This document shows, one piece after another, positions 7,629 to 17,784 of a stretch of 64,000 nt of DNA. Each line of letters opens with the position of its first letter. The first letter of the stretch is position 1. A program made the translations under genes and the position numbers. The notes below the pieces were generated by a model that made no database searches, was not told where the DNA came from, and saw only the letters and a list, made by a program, of their open reading frames with translations. The DNA is taken from assembly GCF_003003235.1 (NCBI RefSeq), contig NZ_PVUE01000009.1, positions 62,001-126,000 of the forward strand, read 5' to 3'. The DNA is from Antricoccus suffuscus (GTDB lineage: Bacteria > Actinomycetota > Actinomycetes > Mycobacteriales > Antricoccaceae).

Positions 7629-8477
7629 ATGACCATGATCGAGACCCGCGACCCCGCGGTGCCGGGCATCGAGGAAGATCGCGACACCCGGTTAAGCGCC
7701 CGGGAGCTCACGATCGGCTACGACAAACGGGTGATCTCCGAGAGGCTCTCGGTGCAGATCCCGGACGACTCGTTCACAGTGATCGTCGGCCCTAACGCGT
7801 GTGGCAAGTCGACCCTCCTGCGCGCACTTTCGCGGCTGCTCAAACCGTCGGCCGGCGACGTCGTGCTCGATGGCAAGGCGATCTCGTCGTACAAACCAAA
7901 AGAGGTCGCACGCCGGCTCGGGCTGCTCCCTCAGTCATCGATCGCGCCGGACGGGATCACGGTCGGCGACCTGGTCGCCCGCGGTCGCTATCCGCACCAG
8001 AAGATGATCCGGCAGTGGAGCAACAAGGACGAAGCGGCCGTGCTTGACGCGATGGAGTCCACCGGGGTCACCAACTTGTCGGCACGGCTCGTCGACGAAC
8101 TGTCTGGGGGGCAGCGCCAGCGGGTCTGGGTCGCCATGGTGCTTGCTCAACAAACGCCCTTGCTGCTGCTCGACGAGCCGACGACGTTCCTCGATATCGC
8201 GTACCAAATGGAGCTGATGGAGCTGTTCAGCGATCTTCATCGAGCGGGCAATACCCTGGTCGCCGTACTGCACGACCTCAACCACGCGGCCAGGTTCGCC
8301 ACCCACATCATCGCGATGAAGGACGGGCACGTCGTCGCCGAGGGGACTCCGGCCGAGGTTGTCACGGCCGAGTTGGTGCACGAGGTGTTCGGCCTACCGT
8401 GCATTGTCGCGCCAGACCCGGTCACCGGTACGCCGATGGTGGTCCCGCTCGGGCGCGAGCGCACCGCTGCGCGGTGA
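7629..8477 (+). CDS. Iron-siderophore ABC transporter ATP-binding protein
   Basis: 282 residues of the FepC/FecE type. Walker A GPNACGKST (residues 54-62), Q-loop around LLPQSS, ABC signature LSGGQRQR (about 158) and Walker B LLLLDEPTTFLD (about 175-186), then the switch His in AVLHDLNHAARF. It powers the two permeases. ATG at 7629 with GGAGG 5 nt upstream; ATG at 7635 is an alternative. Third gene of the IdeR-controlled operon. Confidence 0.95.
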   Translation: MTMIETRDPAVPGIEEDRDTRLSARELTIGYDKRVISERLSVQIPDDSFTVIVGPNACGKSTLLRALSRLLKPSAGDVVLDGKAISSYKPKEVARRLGLLPQSSIAPDGITVGDLVARGRYPHQKMIRQWSNKDEAAVLDAMESTGVTNLSARLVDELSGGQRQRVWVAMVLAQQTPLLLLDEPTTFLDIAYQMELMELFSDLHRAGNTLVAVLHDLNHAARFATHIIAMKDGHVVAEGTPAEVVTAELVHEVFGLPCIVAPDPVTGTPMVVPLGRERTAAR

Positions 8478-8496
8478 GGCTGCCGGTCTGGTTCCA

Positions 8497-8521
8497 GGCG
8501 CCGCCCGAGTCTCGGGGCGCC
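8497..8521. terminator. Hairpin between convergent siderophore operon and MFS gene
   Basis: GGCGC + CCCGA (8497-8508, with a 2-nt CG bulge) pairs with TCGGG + GCGCC (8512-8521) around a 3-nt loop. No T tract. It sits in the 92-bp gap between two convergent genes, so it may terminate both. Confidence 0.45.
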
Positions 8522-8569
8522 GCGGGAGGTGGCGCGTCAGGTCATGCGCACCCGCATGGTGCAGAACAG

Positions 8570-9907
8570 CTACGTCAGCTCTTCGCCGTTCGTCTCACGC
8601 AGCGTCAGGATCGTGCAGAACGCGATGACCGCGGCGATCGCGACGTACCAGAAGAACCAGTTAGCGTGCCCGGCATTGCTCAGCAGGTCGATCACTAGCG
8701 GCGCCGTGCCTCCGAAAGTCGCGACCGTGATGTTGTACCAGGCCCCAATGCCTAGCGCGCGCAGCTCGGTCGGGAACAGCTCACTCATGATGGCCGGTGC
8801 CAGTGAGCTGAAGATCGCGTACAGCCCGAGACCGACGCAGAAGACGACGAGGAGCTTGCCGAAGCTCGGACCGATGAGCGTCGACAGAGGCACGATGACG
8901 ATCGCGTACGCCGCCGCCCAGAAAAGCAACTGCGGCTTTCGGCCGAACCGGTCGGACAGCGCACCGAACGGATATTGAAGTGCGACGAACAACGCGGTCG
9001 CGATCGACAGCGCCCAAAACACGTCCCCCGCATCGGCGCCACGGGACTTGACCGCGAACGGTGTGAGCGCCGAGAACATCGTGTAGTAGCAGAGCGTCGA
9101 CAGCAACGTGAATCCGATAAGTTGCATGACCTGCTTCGGGTGTTCGCGCACGGTACGCATCAGCGGGCCCTTGGTCGCCTTCGCGGCCTCCTTCTTCGCC
9201 TCAAAGTGCGCGGACTCGGCCATGTCGCGGCGCAGCCAGAGCCCGATAAGCCCAAGCAGACCACCGACGACGAACGGCACTCGCCAGCCCCAGGTGTTCA
9301 GGGCGTCGTCGGACAGCGTGTTGGCCATCAGCGCACCCAATAACGAGGCGAGCAGGACCGCCGAACCGGTCGAGATATAGAAGAACGACGAGTAACGGCC
9401 GCGGCGCTTGGGCGGTGCGATCTCGCCGAGGTACGCCGAAGCGTTGGATACCTCGCCGCCGAGAGACATGCCCTGCGCGACGCGCGCGATCAGCAGCAGG
9501 ATCGGTGCTAACCATCCGGCGACGGCAAAAGTCGGCAGGATGGCGATCATCATCGAACCGCCGGCCATCAGCCCGATCGTCAGCATCATCGAGTTCTTGC
9601 GGCCGTGTAGGTCGGCGTACCGACCGATCAGGTAACCGCCGAGCGGGCGAAAGAAGAAGGCCAACGCGTAGGTCGCGAAGGTGCCGATGAACGCTAGCGT
9701 GACGTTCTTCTCATCGAAGATCTGCGTTGCAAAATATATTGAAAATGTTGCATAAACGGTCCAGTCGTACCACTCGACCGCGTTACCGGCGCTCGCCGCG
9801 ATGAGTGTCCGATAGGGGAGCCGGTGCTTTATCTCGGGCGACCCGTCTGGCGCGGTGGCGCTGCGTGCTGAGCCGGGCGATCCCTCAAGTGTCTCTTTGG
9901 CCGACAT
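8570..9907 (-). CDS. MFS transporter, metabolite:H+ symporter (MHS/ProP-KgtP) type
   Basis: 445 residues from the ATG at 9907, which begins MSAKETLEG. Twelve membrane helices follow. MHS-type signatures: AGNAVEWYDWTVYATFSIYFATQIF in helix 1, RPLGGYLIGRYADLHGRKNSM in the loop 2-3 region, RVAQGMSLGGEVSNASAYLGEIAPPKRRGRYSS and, in the second half, GALSDRFGRKP. Members import osmolytes, dicarboxylates or other small carboxylates with protons; the substrate here cannot be told. The open frame runs on to 10318 but that extension overlaps the DnaA-box region and is not MFS-like. Single gene, divergent from dnaB. Confidence 0.9.
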   Translation of the reverse strand: MSAKETLEGSPGSARSATAPDGSPEIKHRLPYRTLIAASAGNAVEWYDWTVYATFSIYFATQIFDEKNVTLAFIGTFATYALAFFFRPLGGYLIGRYADLHGRKNSMMLTIGLMAGGSMMIAILPTFAVAGWLAPILLLIARVAQGMSLGGEVSNASAYLGEIAPPKRRGRYSSFFYISTGSAVLLASLLGALMANTLSDDALNTWGWRVPFVVGGLLGLIGLWLRRDMAESAHFEAKKEAAKATKGPLMRTVREHPKQVMQLIGFTLLSTLCYYTMFSALTPFAVKSRGADAGDVFWALSIATALFVALQYPFGALSDRFGRKPQLLFWAAAYAIVIVPLSTLIGPSFGKLLVVFCVGLGLYAIFSSLAPAIMSELFPTELRALGIGAWYNITVATFGGTAPLVIDLLSNAGHANWFFWYVAIAAVIAFCTILTLRETNGEELT

Positions 9908-10154
9908 GATGATCCGTTCATTGAGTGCGCCCCATCGCACGTGTGGTCCCCGTGTACAAACCTGCGAAGCATAGCGGGAAATGCGAGACTTGACCGCCGA
10001 TCTACCGCCATCCGTTAGCGAACTTTGAAGAATCGCGATCGGAAATTCATGCCGATCGATACGCGGTTGGCGACCCGAAGCTCGCGTATCGGCACAGGTG
10101 GATGTCGCAGTATGCAACAGCTGGAATCTTCGCTGTCCACCGGTCCCGGCACGG

Positions 10155-10178
10155 AAGAATTTCTTAAAACAAATTCTT
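10155..10178. repeat. AT-rich inverted repeat next to DnaA boxes
   Basis: AAGAATTT (10155-10162) and AAATTCTT (10171-10178) are perfect inverted copies around CTTAAAAC. It stands out as an A+T-rich island in high-GC surroundings and directly abuts the first DnaA box. Confidence 0.7.
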
Positions 10179-10317
10179 GTCCACAACGCGCAGATCGCTA
10201 AGGGCCAGGTCAGCGTCTCGAGATTGATGTAAGTCACTGATATGCACAGAGTTGTCCACAGCGATGGGCACAAGCTTGTGGCGCGTCGCCCACAGTCTGT
10301 CCACAGGTCTGTGCACA
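10177..10317 (+). promoter_or_regulatory. DnaA-box cluster upstream of dnaB
   Basis: TTGTCCACA occurs exactly at 10177-10185 and 10252-10260. Near matches are ATATGCACA (10240-10248), CTGTCCACA (10297-10305) and CTGTGCACA (10309-10317), all in the same orientation. Five boxes within 141 bp is far above chance. The cluster may make dnaB transcription DnaA-dependent, titrate DnaA, or be an origin-like element. Confidence 0.7.
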
Positions 10318-10431
10318 TGCAGAGTTGATGCGCGATCCGCCCTCTGGCATCGTTGCGACGGGCTTTGCAGGGCGGGCCGTCGCGGCGGCGGGTTAACGCG
10401 TGAGCGAGTCGAAACGCAGGATCAGGATTTA

Positions 10432-10458
10432 CCGAGATTGCCAGAATTGCCGAAATTG
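10432..10458. repeat. Three tandem 9-bp units in dnaB leader
   Basis: CCGAGATTG, CCAGAATTG and CCGAAATTG follow each other directly, about 100 bp upstream of dnaB. Function unknown. Confidence 0.5.
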
Positions 10459-10558
10459 TCAGTGGGTCTCCGTTTACTGGACTCAGTGGTGGTCTGAGAC
10501 CGAAACAGCTGCTGGTTCGCGGTGAGCAGTTCGAGATAAGCAGGAGGACACGGCGGCG

Positions 10559-11953
10559 ATGAGCGCGCTTTCACAAGAGGCCTACGAAGGGTCCGGCCAC
10601 GCGCCGGCCTCGTTAGACAGGACGCCGCCGCAAGATGTCGCCGCCGAACAGTCGGTGCTCGGCGGCATGCTGCTATCCAAGGATGCTATCGCCGATGTGA
10701 TCGGCGTACTGCGCCCAGAAGATCATTACCGTCCGGCGCATCAGCTCATCCACGAAGCGATCATCGATCTCTATGCGCGAGGCGAACCGGCCGACGCGGT
10801 CACCGTCAACGCCGAGCTGACGAAGCGGGGCCAGCTGCTGCGGATCGGCGGCGCGCCGTATCTGCACACGCTGATCAACCTGGTTCCGACCGCGGCGAAC
10901 GCCTCGTACTACGCCGAGATTGTCGCCCAGCAAGCGATCTTGCGCCGGCTGGTCGAGGCCGGCACCCGGATCGTGCAGATGGGTTACGGCGCGGCCACCG
11001 GCGAGCTTGAGGGGCCGTCGGACATCGAGCAGGTCGTCGACCGTGCGCAGGCGGCCGTCTACGACGTGACCGAGCGCCGGCAGGGCGAGGACTACGTCTT
11101 GTTCGAGGAGATCGTGCAGCCGACGCTCGACGAGATCGACATGATCGGCAGTGGCGCGGGCAAGGGCGGCGTACCGACCGGCTTCCGGTCCTTGGACAGC
11201 ATTATCCAGGGACTTTTCCCCGGTCAGATGATCGTGATCGCGGCCCGCCCCGGCATGGGCAAGTCGACGCTGGCGCTCGACTTCGTCCGTTCCTGCTCGG
11301 TCAAGCACCACATGGCCTCGGTGATCTTCTCGCTCGAGATGAGCAAGTCCGAGATCGCGATGCGACTGTTCTCGGCCGAGGCCAGCATAGAGCTGGGCTC
11401 GATCCGGTCCGGCAACCTCAACGACGACGACTGGTCCCGACTAGTGCGCCGCAGCGGCGAGCTCGCCGAGGTGCCGATCTATATCGACGACTCGCCCAAC
11501 CTCACGATGATGGAGATCAGGGCGAAGGCGCGACGGTTGAAGCAGACCGCGGACATCCAGCTGATCGTGGTGGACTACCTGCAGCTGATGACCTCTGGCA
11601 AGCGGGTGGAGTCGCGCCAGCAGGAAGTCAGCGAGTTCTCCCGGGCGCTCAAGCTCCTCTCCAAGGAGCTCGAGGTACCCGTGATCGCGCTCAGCCAGCT
11701 CAACCGTGGCCCCGAGCAGCGCACCGACAAGAAGCCGATGCTGTCCGACCTTCGTGAGTCGGGCGCGATCGAGCAGGACTGCGACGTTGCGATCCTGATC
11801 AACCGCCCCGAGGTCAACGACCCCGACACCGACCGGGCCGGCGAGGCGGACCTGATCGTGGCCAAGCACCGTAACGGCCCGACCGGCGACGCGCTGACGA
11901 TCTTCCAGGGACGGTTCTCCCGGTTCACCGACGCCGGCAGCGACTACGACTGA
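10559..11953 (+). CDS. dnaB: Replicative DNA helicase DnaB
   Basis: 464 residues. The N-terminal collar domain (about 20-120) contains PPQDVAAEQSVLGGMLLSKDAI. The RecA-like motor domain follows: GGVPTGFRSLD at about 200, Walker A ARPGMGKST (about 229-237), Walker B LIVVDYLQLM (about 337), and the conserved LSQLNRGPEQR and LRESGAIEQDCDV. It unwinds DNA ahead of the replisome as a hexamer. No intein interrupts it, unlike dnaB of several mycobacteria. ATG at 10559 with AGGAGGA upstream. A DnaA-box cluster lies in its promoter region. Confidence 0.97.
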   Translation: MSALSQEAYEGSGHAPASLDRTPPQDVAAEQSVLGGMLLSKDAIADVIGVLRPEDHYRPAHQLIHEAIIDLYARGEPADAVTVNAELTKRGQLLRIGGAPYLHTLINLVPTAANASYYAEIVAQQAILRRLVEAGTRIVQMGYGAATGELEGPSDIEQVVDRAQAAVYDVTERRQGEDYVLFEEIVQPTLDEIDMIGSGAGKGGVPTGFRSLDSIIQGLFPGQMIVIAARPGMGKSTLALDFVRSCSVKHHMASVIFSLEMSKSEIAMRLFSAEASIELGSIRSGNLNDDDWSRLVRRSGELAEVPIYIDDSPNLTMMEIRAKARRLKQTADIQLIVVDYLQLMTSGKRVESRQQEVSEFSRALKLLSKELEVPVIALSQLNRGPEQRTDKKPMLSDLRESGAIEQDCDVAILINRPEVNDPDTDRAGEADLIVAKHRNGPTGDALTIFQGRFSRFTDAGSDYD

Positions 11954-11969
11954 GCCCCAGTTCCGCTGG

Positions 11970-12011
11970 CGTCCGGCAAAGTGGTCGTCATGACGACCAC
12001 TTTGCCGGACG
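11970..12011. terminator. Perfect 42-bp palindrome between dnaB and MFS gene
   Basis: The 21 bases 11970-11990 are followed directly by their exact reverse complement, 11991-12011, with no spacer. The arm begins CGTCCGGCAAAGTGG. As RNA it folds into a stem of about 19 bp with a tight loop and would stop transcription from both convergent genes; no T tract follows. Confidence 0.75.
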
Positions 12012-12023
12012 TTAAACGTGTTC

Positions 12024-14340
<2,317 letters not shown>

Positions 14341-14351
14341 AAAGTGCAGTG

Positions 14352-14376
14352 TTGCACTAATCAGACTATAGTGCAA
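14352..14376. promoter_or_regulatory. Candidate TetR operator
   Basis: TTGCACTA (14352-14359) and TAGTGCAA (14369-14376) form a perfect inverted repeat with a 9-bp spacer, 11 bp upstream of the TetR start codon. A third half-site AGTGCA lies at 14343-14348. Position and symmetry fit autorepression. Confidence 0.6.
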
Positions 14377-14484
14377 TCGGTCTCGGCTGTGATCTGGAAC
14401 CTACGGCCGTCCCAGCGCTTGATCTCAAGGGCGCTTGAGCTCCTACGGTCGATCACAATGCATTCGACGGACGGAGATAACGCA

Positions 14485-15318
14485 ATGACCACCACTCCAC
14501 TTGGACAGTTCGGCATACGTCTCGCGCTCGGCCCGGGTCACCTCGACCGCGCCGCCGAGCTTGAGAGCAACGGTTACTCGGCCCTCTGGGTTGCCGGCGG
14601 CGAGCTCGCCAGCCTTGATCCGCTCACCGAGATATTGCGGGCCACCACCAGAGCTGCCGTTGTGCCGGGCATCATCTCGTTGGATGCGCACTCGCCCGAC
14701 GACGTGATTCAGATCTACGCCGAGTCTGAGGAGGAAACCCGGGGTCGGCTCATGATCGGGTTGGGCGGACCGCAGCAGATCGCGCGCGGGGCACTGCGCG
14801 CGCTGAGCGAGGCCGCGGACCGTCTCGATGCCGCCGACCCTCCGGTTGTCACCGAGCGGCGGATGCTTGCGGCCCTCGGCCCGCGCAAGCTTGAACTCGC
14901 CCGACAACGATTTGCCGGCGCAATCACGCTGTTGGTGACGCCAGAGGACACCCGGCGGGCACGAGCGTTGCTGGGCGATTCGGCTACCCTCGCCGTCCAC
15001 CAGATGCTGGTCGCGGACACGGACTCAGATCGTGCCCGCCGGGCGGCCCGTGAGCCGTTGCGCTTCCTCACGACGGTCGGCGGGTACGCCGCAAACTTCC
15101 GCCGAATGGGCTACGCCGACGCCGACATCGCCGACCTCAGCGACCGACTGGTGGACGGGTTGGTGGCGTGGGGCGACGACGACAGCATCACCGCCCGACT
15201 TCGTGCTCATCATGACGCCGGCGCTGACCACGTCGTGCTGAGCGTGCTCGACAGTGGCCGCCCCGGCGCGAGTCCGCCGGCCGTCGCGCGGCGCCTTGCC
15301 TCGATGCTGATGTCGTGA
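14485..15318 (+). CDS. LLM-class F420-dependent oxidoreductase
   Basis: 277 residues from the ATG at 14485. Luciferase-like monooxygenase features: FGIRLALGPGHLDRAAELESNGYSALWVAGG at the start, a middle segment with RAAVVPGIISLDAHSPDDV, and GRLMIGLGGPQQIARG. It resembles the TIGR03620-type family of probable F420-dependent enzymes. It has the compact length of that family rather than the 330-350 residues of full luciferase-like enzymes. It is divergent from the TetR gene and could share its promoter region. Substrate unknown. Confidence 0.82.
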   Translation: MTTTPLGQFGIRLALGPGHLDRAAELESNGYSALWVAGGELASLDPLTEILRATTRAAVVPGIISLDAHSPDDVIQIYAESEEETRGRLMIGLGGPQQIARGALRALSEAADRLDAADPPVVTERRMLAALGPRKLELARQRFAGAITLLVTPEDTRRARALLGDSATLAVHQMLVADTDSDRARRAAREPLRFLTTVGGYAANFRRMGYADADIADLSDRLVDGLVAWGDDDSITARLRAHHDAGADHVVLSVLDSGRPGASPPAVARRLASMLMS

Positions 15319-15345
15319 GCGCCGGGCGACTCGTTTGGGCAGGAG

Positions 15346-16545
15346 CTAGGAAAGCTGCTCGGGGCGTAGTCCGATTCCGATCGCCCGAGCGGCCAGGGTT
15401 TGAAGTCGCGGAGAACGATCGAGGATGCGCAACGGCCGTGGCGCGTTGACCGGCTGATCACTTGCCAGGATGCGTTCGACGAGCAACCGTTGGGCGGTGC
15501 GCTGGGCAAACTGCGTACCGATCGTTGGAAAAGTGCGACGCTTCTGTATCGCCGCGAGTATGTCGCTGCTCAAAATGTGCTGTTGCAGCGGGCTCCGCAG
15601 CAGCCGTGCGGCGCACACCGCATCTTGCACGGCCAGGTTGATTCCAACCCCACCGATTGGCGACATCGCGTGGGCGGCGTCCCCGATGCACAGCAGGCCG
15701 GGTGTGTGCCAGCGAGCCAACCGTTCGAGTCGCACGGTGAGCGAACTGACGTCATCCCAGCTCTTCAGCTCCGCGACTCGGTCGGCCAGGCCCGGGGCGA
15801 GCGTGGCCACCGACTGCCGCAACCGTTCGATGCCGGCCTCTTGGGCCTTTTGCGTGCCACCCTTGGGTACGACGAAGGCGATCTGCCAGTAGCTGTCACG
15901 GTCGATGGCCAGCATGAGGCGCCGCGGCCCGACATGCATGTCGAGACCTTCAGCGTCGGCGGGTCGGCGGCTCAATCGGAACCAGAGGACGTCCATCGGT
16001 GCGCCGTAGGACGTCGAAGCGAGCCCGGATCGATCCCGGACCGTGGAGTCGCGACCGTCGGCGGCCACGGTGAGCCGGGCAGTTACCTCGAGTGGGCCCT
16101 CAGGGCTCAGCGCGTTTACGCCGGTGACGACTCCATTCGTGCGACGTATGTCGGTCACCTTGTGCTTACGCCGCAGGTGAAAGTTGGGTAGCTTCTCGGC
16201 GGCATCGGCGAGCACGTCGAGGAAGTCCCACTGCGGCATGAAGCGGATGTAGGGGTGGGGGCCGGGCAGCCGACTGAAATCGGCGAGTCGAAACGTGCCG
16301 TCGGCAAAGGTCGCCCGCATCTCATCGACATCGCGATGCGGAGCCGCTCCGAGGGCCGGCGCGAGCCCAAGCTGATCGAGCACATTGAGTGTGGACGGGT
16401 GAACCGTGTCGCCACGAAAATCGCGCAGGAAGTCCGCATGCTTTTCCAGGACGGTCACGTCCACGCCTTGTCGTGCCAGAAGCAGGCCAAGCATCATGCC
16501 GGCCGGCCCGCCCCCGCTGATACAGACGTCCGTTTTGGTCCCCAT
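15346..16545 (-). CDS. FAD-dependent monooxygenase (aromatic hydroxylase type)
   Basis: 399 residues. The FAD-binding Rossmann motif CISGGGPAGMMLGLLLARQGVDVTVLEKH opens the protein, the DG motif AADGRDSTVRDRSGL lies near residue 165, and the second FAD motif CIGDAAHAMSPIGGVGINLAVQDAV near 290. This is the group A flavoprotein hydroxylase architecture (PHBH/UbiH-like). Members hydroxylate aromatic rings, or make epoxides or quinones, using NAD(P)H and O2. Convergent with the LLM gene (27 bp apart). Substrate not predictable. Confidence 0.88.
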   Translation of the reverse strand: MGTKTDVCISGGGPAGMMLGLLLARQGVDVTVLEKHADFLRDFRGDTVHPSTLNVLDQLGLAPALGAAPHRDVDEMRATFADGTFRLADFSRLPGPHPYIRFMPQWDFLDVLADAAEKLPNFHLRRKHKVTDIRRTNGVVTGVNALSPEGPLEVTARLTVAADGRDSTVRDRSGLASTSYGAPMDVLWFRLSRRPADAEGLDMHVGPRRLMLAIDRDSYWQIAFVVPKGGTQKAQEAGIERLRQSVATLAPGLADRVAELKSWDDVSSLTVRLERLARWHTPGLLCIGDAAHAMSPIGGVGINLAVQDAVCAARLLRSPLQQHILSSDILAAIQKRRTFPTIGTQFAQRTAQRLLVERILASDQPVNAPRPLRILDRSPRLQTLAARAIGIGLRPEQLS

Positions 16546-16705
16546 CGCACAAGACTTGCACGGCTGAGGGCGGAATCCAACCGTCGTACCTGCCGCACTG
16601 ACCGGACCTTGTCGTGCGAGGCCGCCGCTGGTTACGCTCGGCCTGCGGGCCCGAGGTATCGAAAAGCCTGCTGTTTGGACACTTTTAGCCCTATGGAGGT
16701 CTCAC

Positions 16706-17044
16706 GTGTACAAGCTTTACGCATTTTGGTCGGCCCCGAAGTCGGAAGATGCCGACGCCTTCGAGGACCATTACACCCAGATCCACGGCCCGTTGGCGGC
16801 GAAGGTTCCGCACATCAAGACTTTGGTGACGACCCGGACGCCGGACGGCCTCGAAGGGGGTGCCCCGGCGTACTTCCGCGTCGCCGAGATGATCTTCGAC
16901 AACAAGGCCGACTTCGACGCGAGTACCGAGTCCGAGCAGTGGACGGCGCTGCGTGAGGACGCCGGTTCGATGATCGAGGAGTTCGAGGTGAGCATGACGG
17001 TCGCGATGGGTGACGACGTCGTCACGCCCGGGCAGTCTGTATGA
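16706..17044 (+). CDS. EthD-domain protein
   Basis: 112 residues, a small ferredoxin-like dimeric domain: MYKLYAFWSAPKSEDADAFEDHYTQIHGPLAAKVPHI with the His typical of EthD proteins, then SEQWTALREDAGSMIEEF. EthD was first described with the EthB P450 system and the domain is common beside catabolic oxidoreductases; its role may be substrate isomerisation or protection. The GTG start has GGAGGTC upstream. Its stop overlaps the SDR start by 4 bp, so the two are translationally coupled. Confidence 0.8.
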   Translation: MYKLYAFWSAPKSEDADAFEDHYTQIHGPLAAKVPHIKTLVTTRTPDGLEGGAPAYFRVAEMIFDNKADFDASTESEQWTALREDAGSMIEEFEVSMTVAMGDDVVTPGQSV

Positions 17045-17778
17045 ACATCCTGATCACCGGCGGCAGCAAGGGGATCGGCCGTGCCATCGCGTTGCGATTT
17101 GCCGTGCCCGGCAACACGATCTTCATCAACTACCACTCCGACGAACAGAGCGCGCGGCAGACCGCGGACGAGGTGACCGCGCACAACGCGCGGTCGGTGC
17201 TGATCAAGGTCGACGTCGGTACGCCGCAGGGCTGCCGCCAAGTGATCGACGTTGTCGCCGAGACCACCGACCGGCTCGACCTCGTCGTACACGGCGCGGT
17301 CAAGTCGATCACCGGTCCGACATTGACCATGGATCCGGCGCAGTTCGCGGCCGCCACCGAGGTCAACGCCAGCGCGCTGCTCTATCTAACGCAGGCGGCA
17401 CTACCGTTGCTCACTCGCGGCAGCAGCATCGTCTTCCTGACGAGCAAGGGGAGTGTCGCCGCGGTGCCGGACTACGCCGCACTCGGCGCGCCCAAGGCGA
17501 TGGCCGAAGCACTGGTTCGATACCTGGCAGTTGAGCTCGCGCCGAAGGGCATCCGGATCAACTCCGTGTCGGCCGGCCCGATGGACACTGAGGCGTTTCG
17601 GTCGATGTTCGCGACCGGCGCGGACGACCGACTCGCGGCCGCAGCCGCGGCCAACCCGAGTGGTCGCGGAGTCGAGGTCGACGACGTCGCCAACCTGGTG
17701 GAGTTCCTCGCCACCGAAGGCGCATCGATGATCCAAGGCCAACGCCTACATATCGATGGTGGCCTATATCTGCGCTAG
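17041..17778 (+). CDS. Short-chain dehydrogenase/reductase, FabL-like
   Basis: 245 residues. The cofactor motif TGGSKGIGRAIALRF occupies residues about 6-20. The active-site region has a Ser in FLTSKGS and YAALGAPKAMAEALVRYLAVEL, where Tyr and Lys are separated by six residues (YxxxxxxK) rather than the classical three. That spacing, and the C-terminal MIQGQRLHIDGG, resemble enoyl-ACP reductase FabL/FabI. It therefore may reduce enoyl thioesters or be a specialised SDR. Coupled to the EthD-like gene. A truncated homologue of its C-terminus lies at 21730-21825. Confidence 0.88.
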   Translation: MNILITGGSKGIGRAIALRFAVPGNTIFINYHSDEQSARQTADEVTAHNARSVLIKVDVGTPQGCRQVIDVVAETTDRLDLVVHGAVKSITGPTLTMDPAQFAAATEVNASALLYLTQAALPLLTRGSSIVFLTSKGSVAAVPDYAALGAPKAMAEALVRYLAVELAPKGIRINSVSAGPMDTEAFRSMFATGADDRLAAAAAANPSGRGVEVDDVANLVEFLATEGASMIQGQRLHIDGGLYLR

Positions 17779-17784
17779 GGTCGG

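Larger units (their letters stand above)
9908..10558. other. 650-bp intergenic region upstream of dnaB
   Basis: No credible gene. It holds the MFS promoter side, an AT-rich inverted repeat, a cluster of DnaA boxes (10177-10317), a small 9-bp triplicate repeat (10432-10458) and the dnaB ribosome-binding site. The minus-strand ORF running through it shows no recognisable protein sequence. Confidence 0.7.

Noticed and set aside
10177-10317. Calling this region the chromosomal oriC
   Set aside because: No dnaA or dnaN lies beside it in the window; a DnaA-regulated promoter is at least as likely.
9908-10318. Extension of the MFS ORF (N-terminal 137 codons)
   Set aside because: The added sequence has no transporter features, contains the DnaA-box cluster, and the ATG at 9907 gives the normal MHS-family N-terminus.
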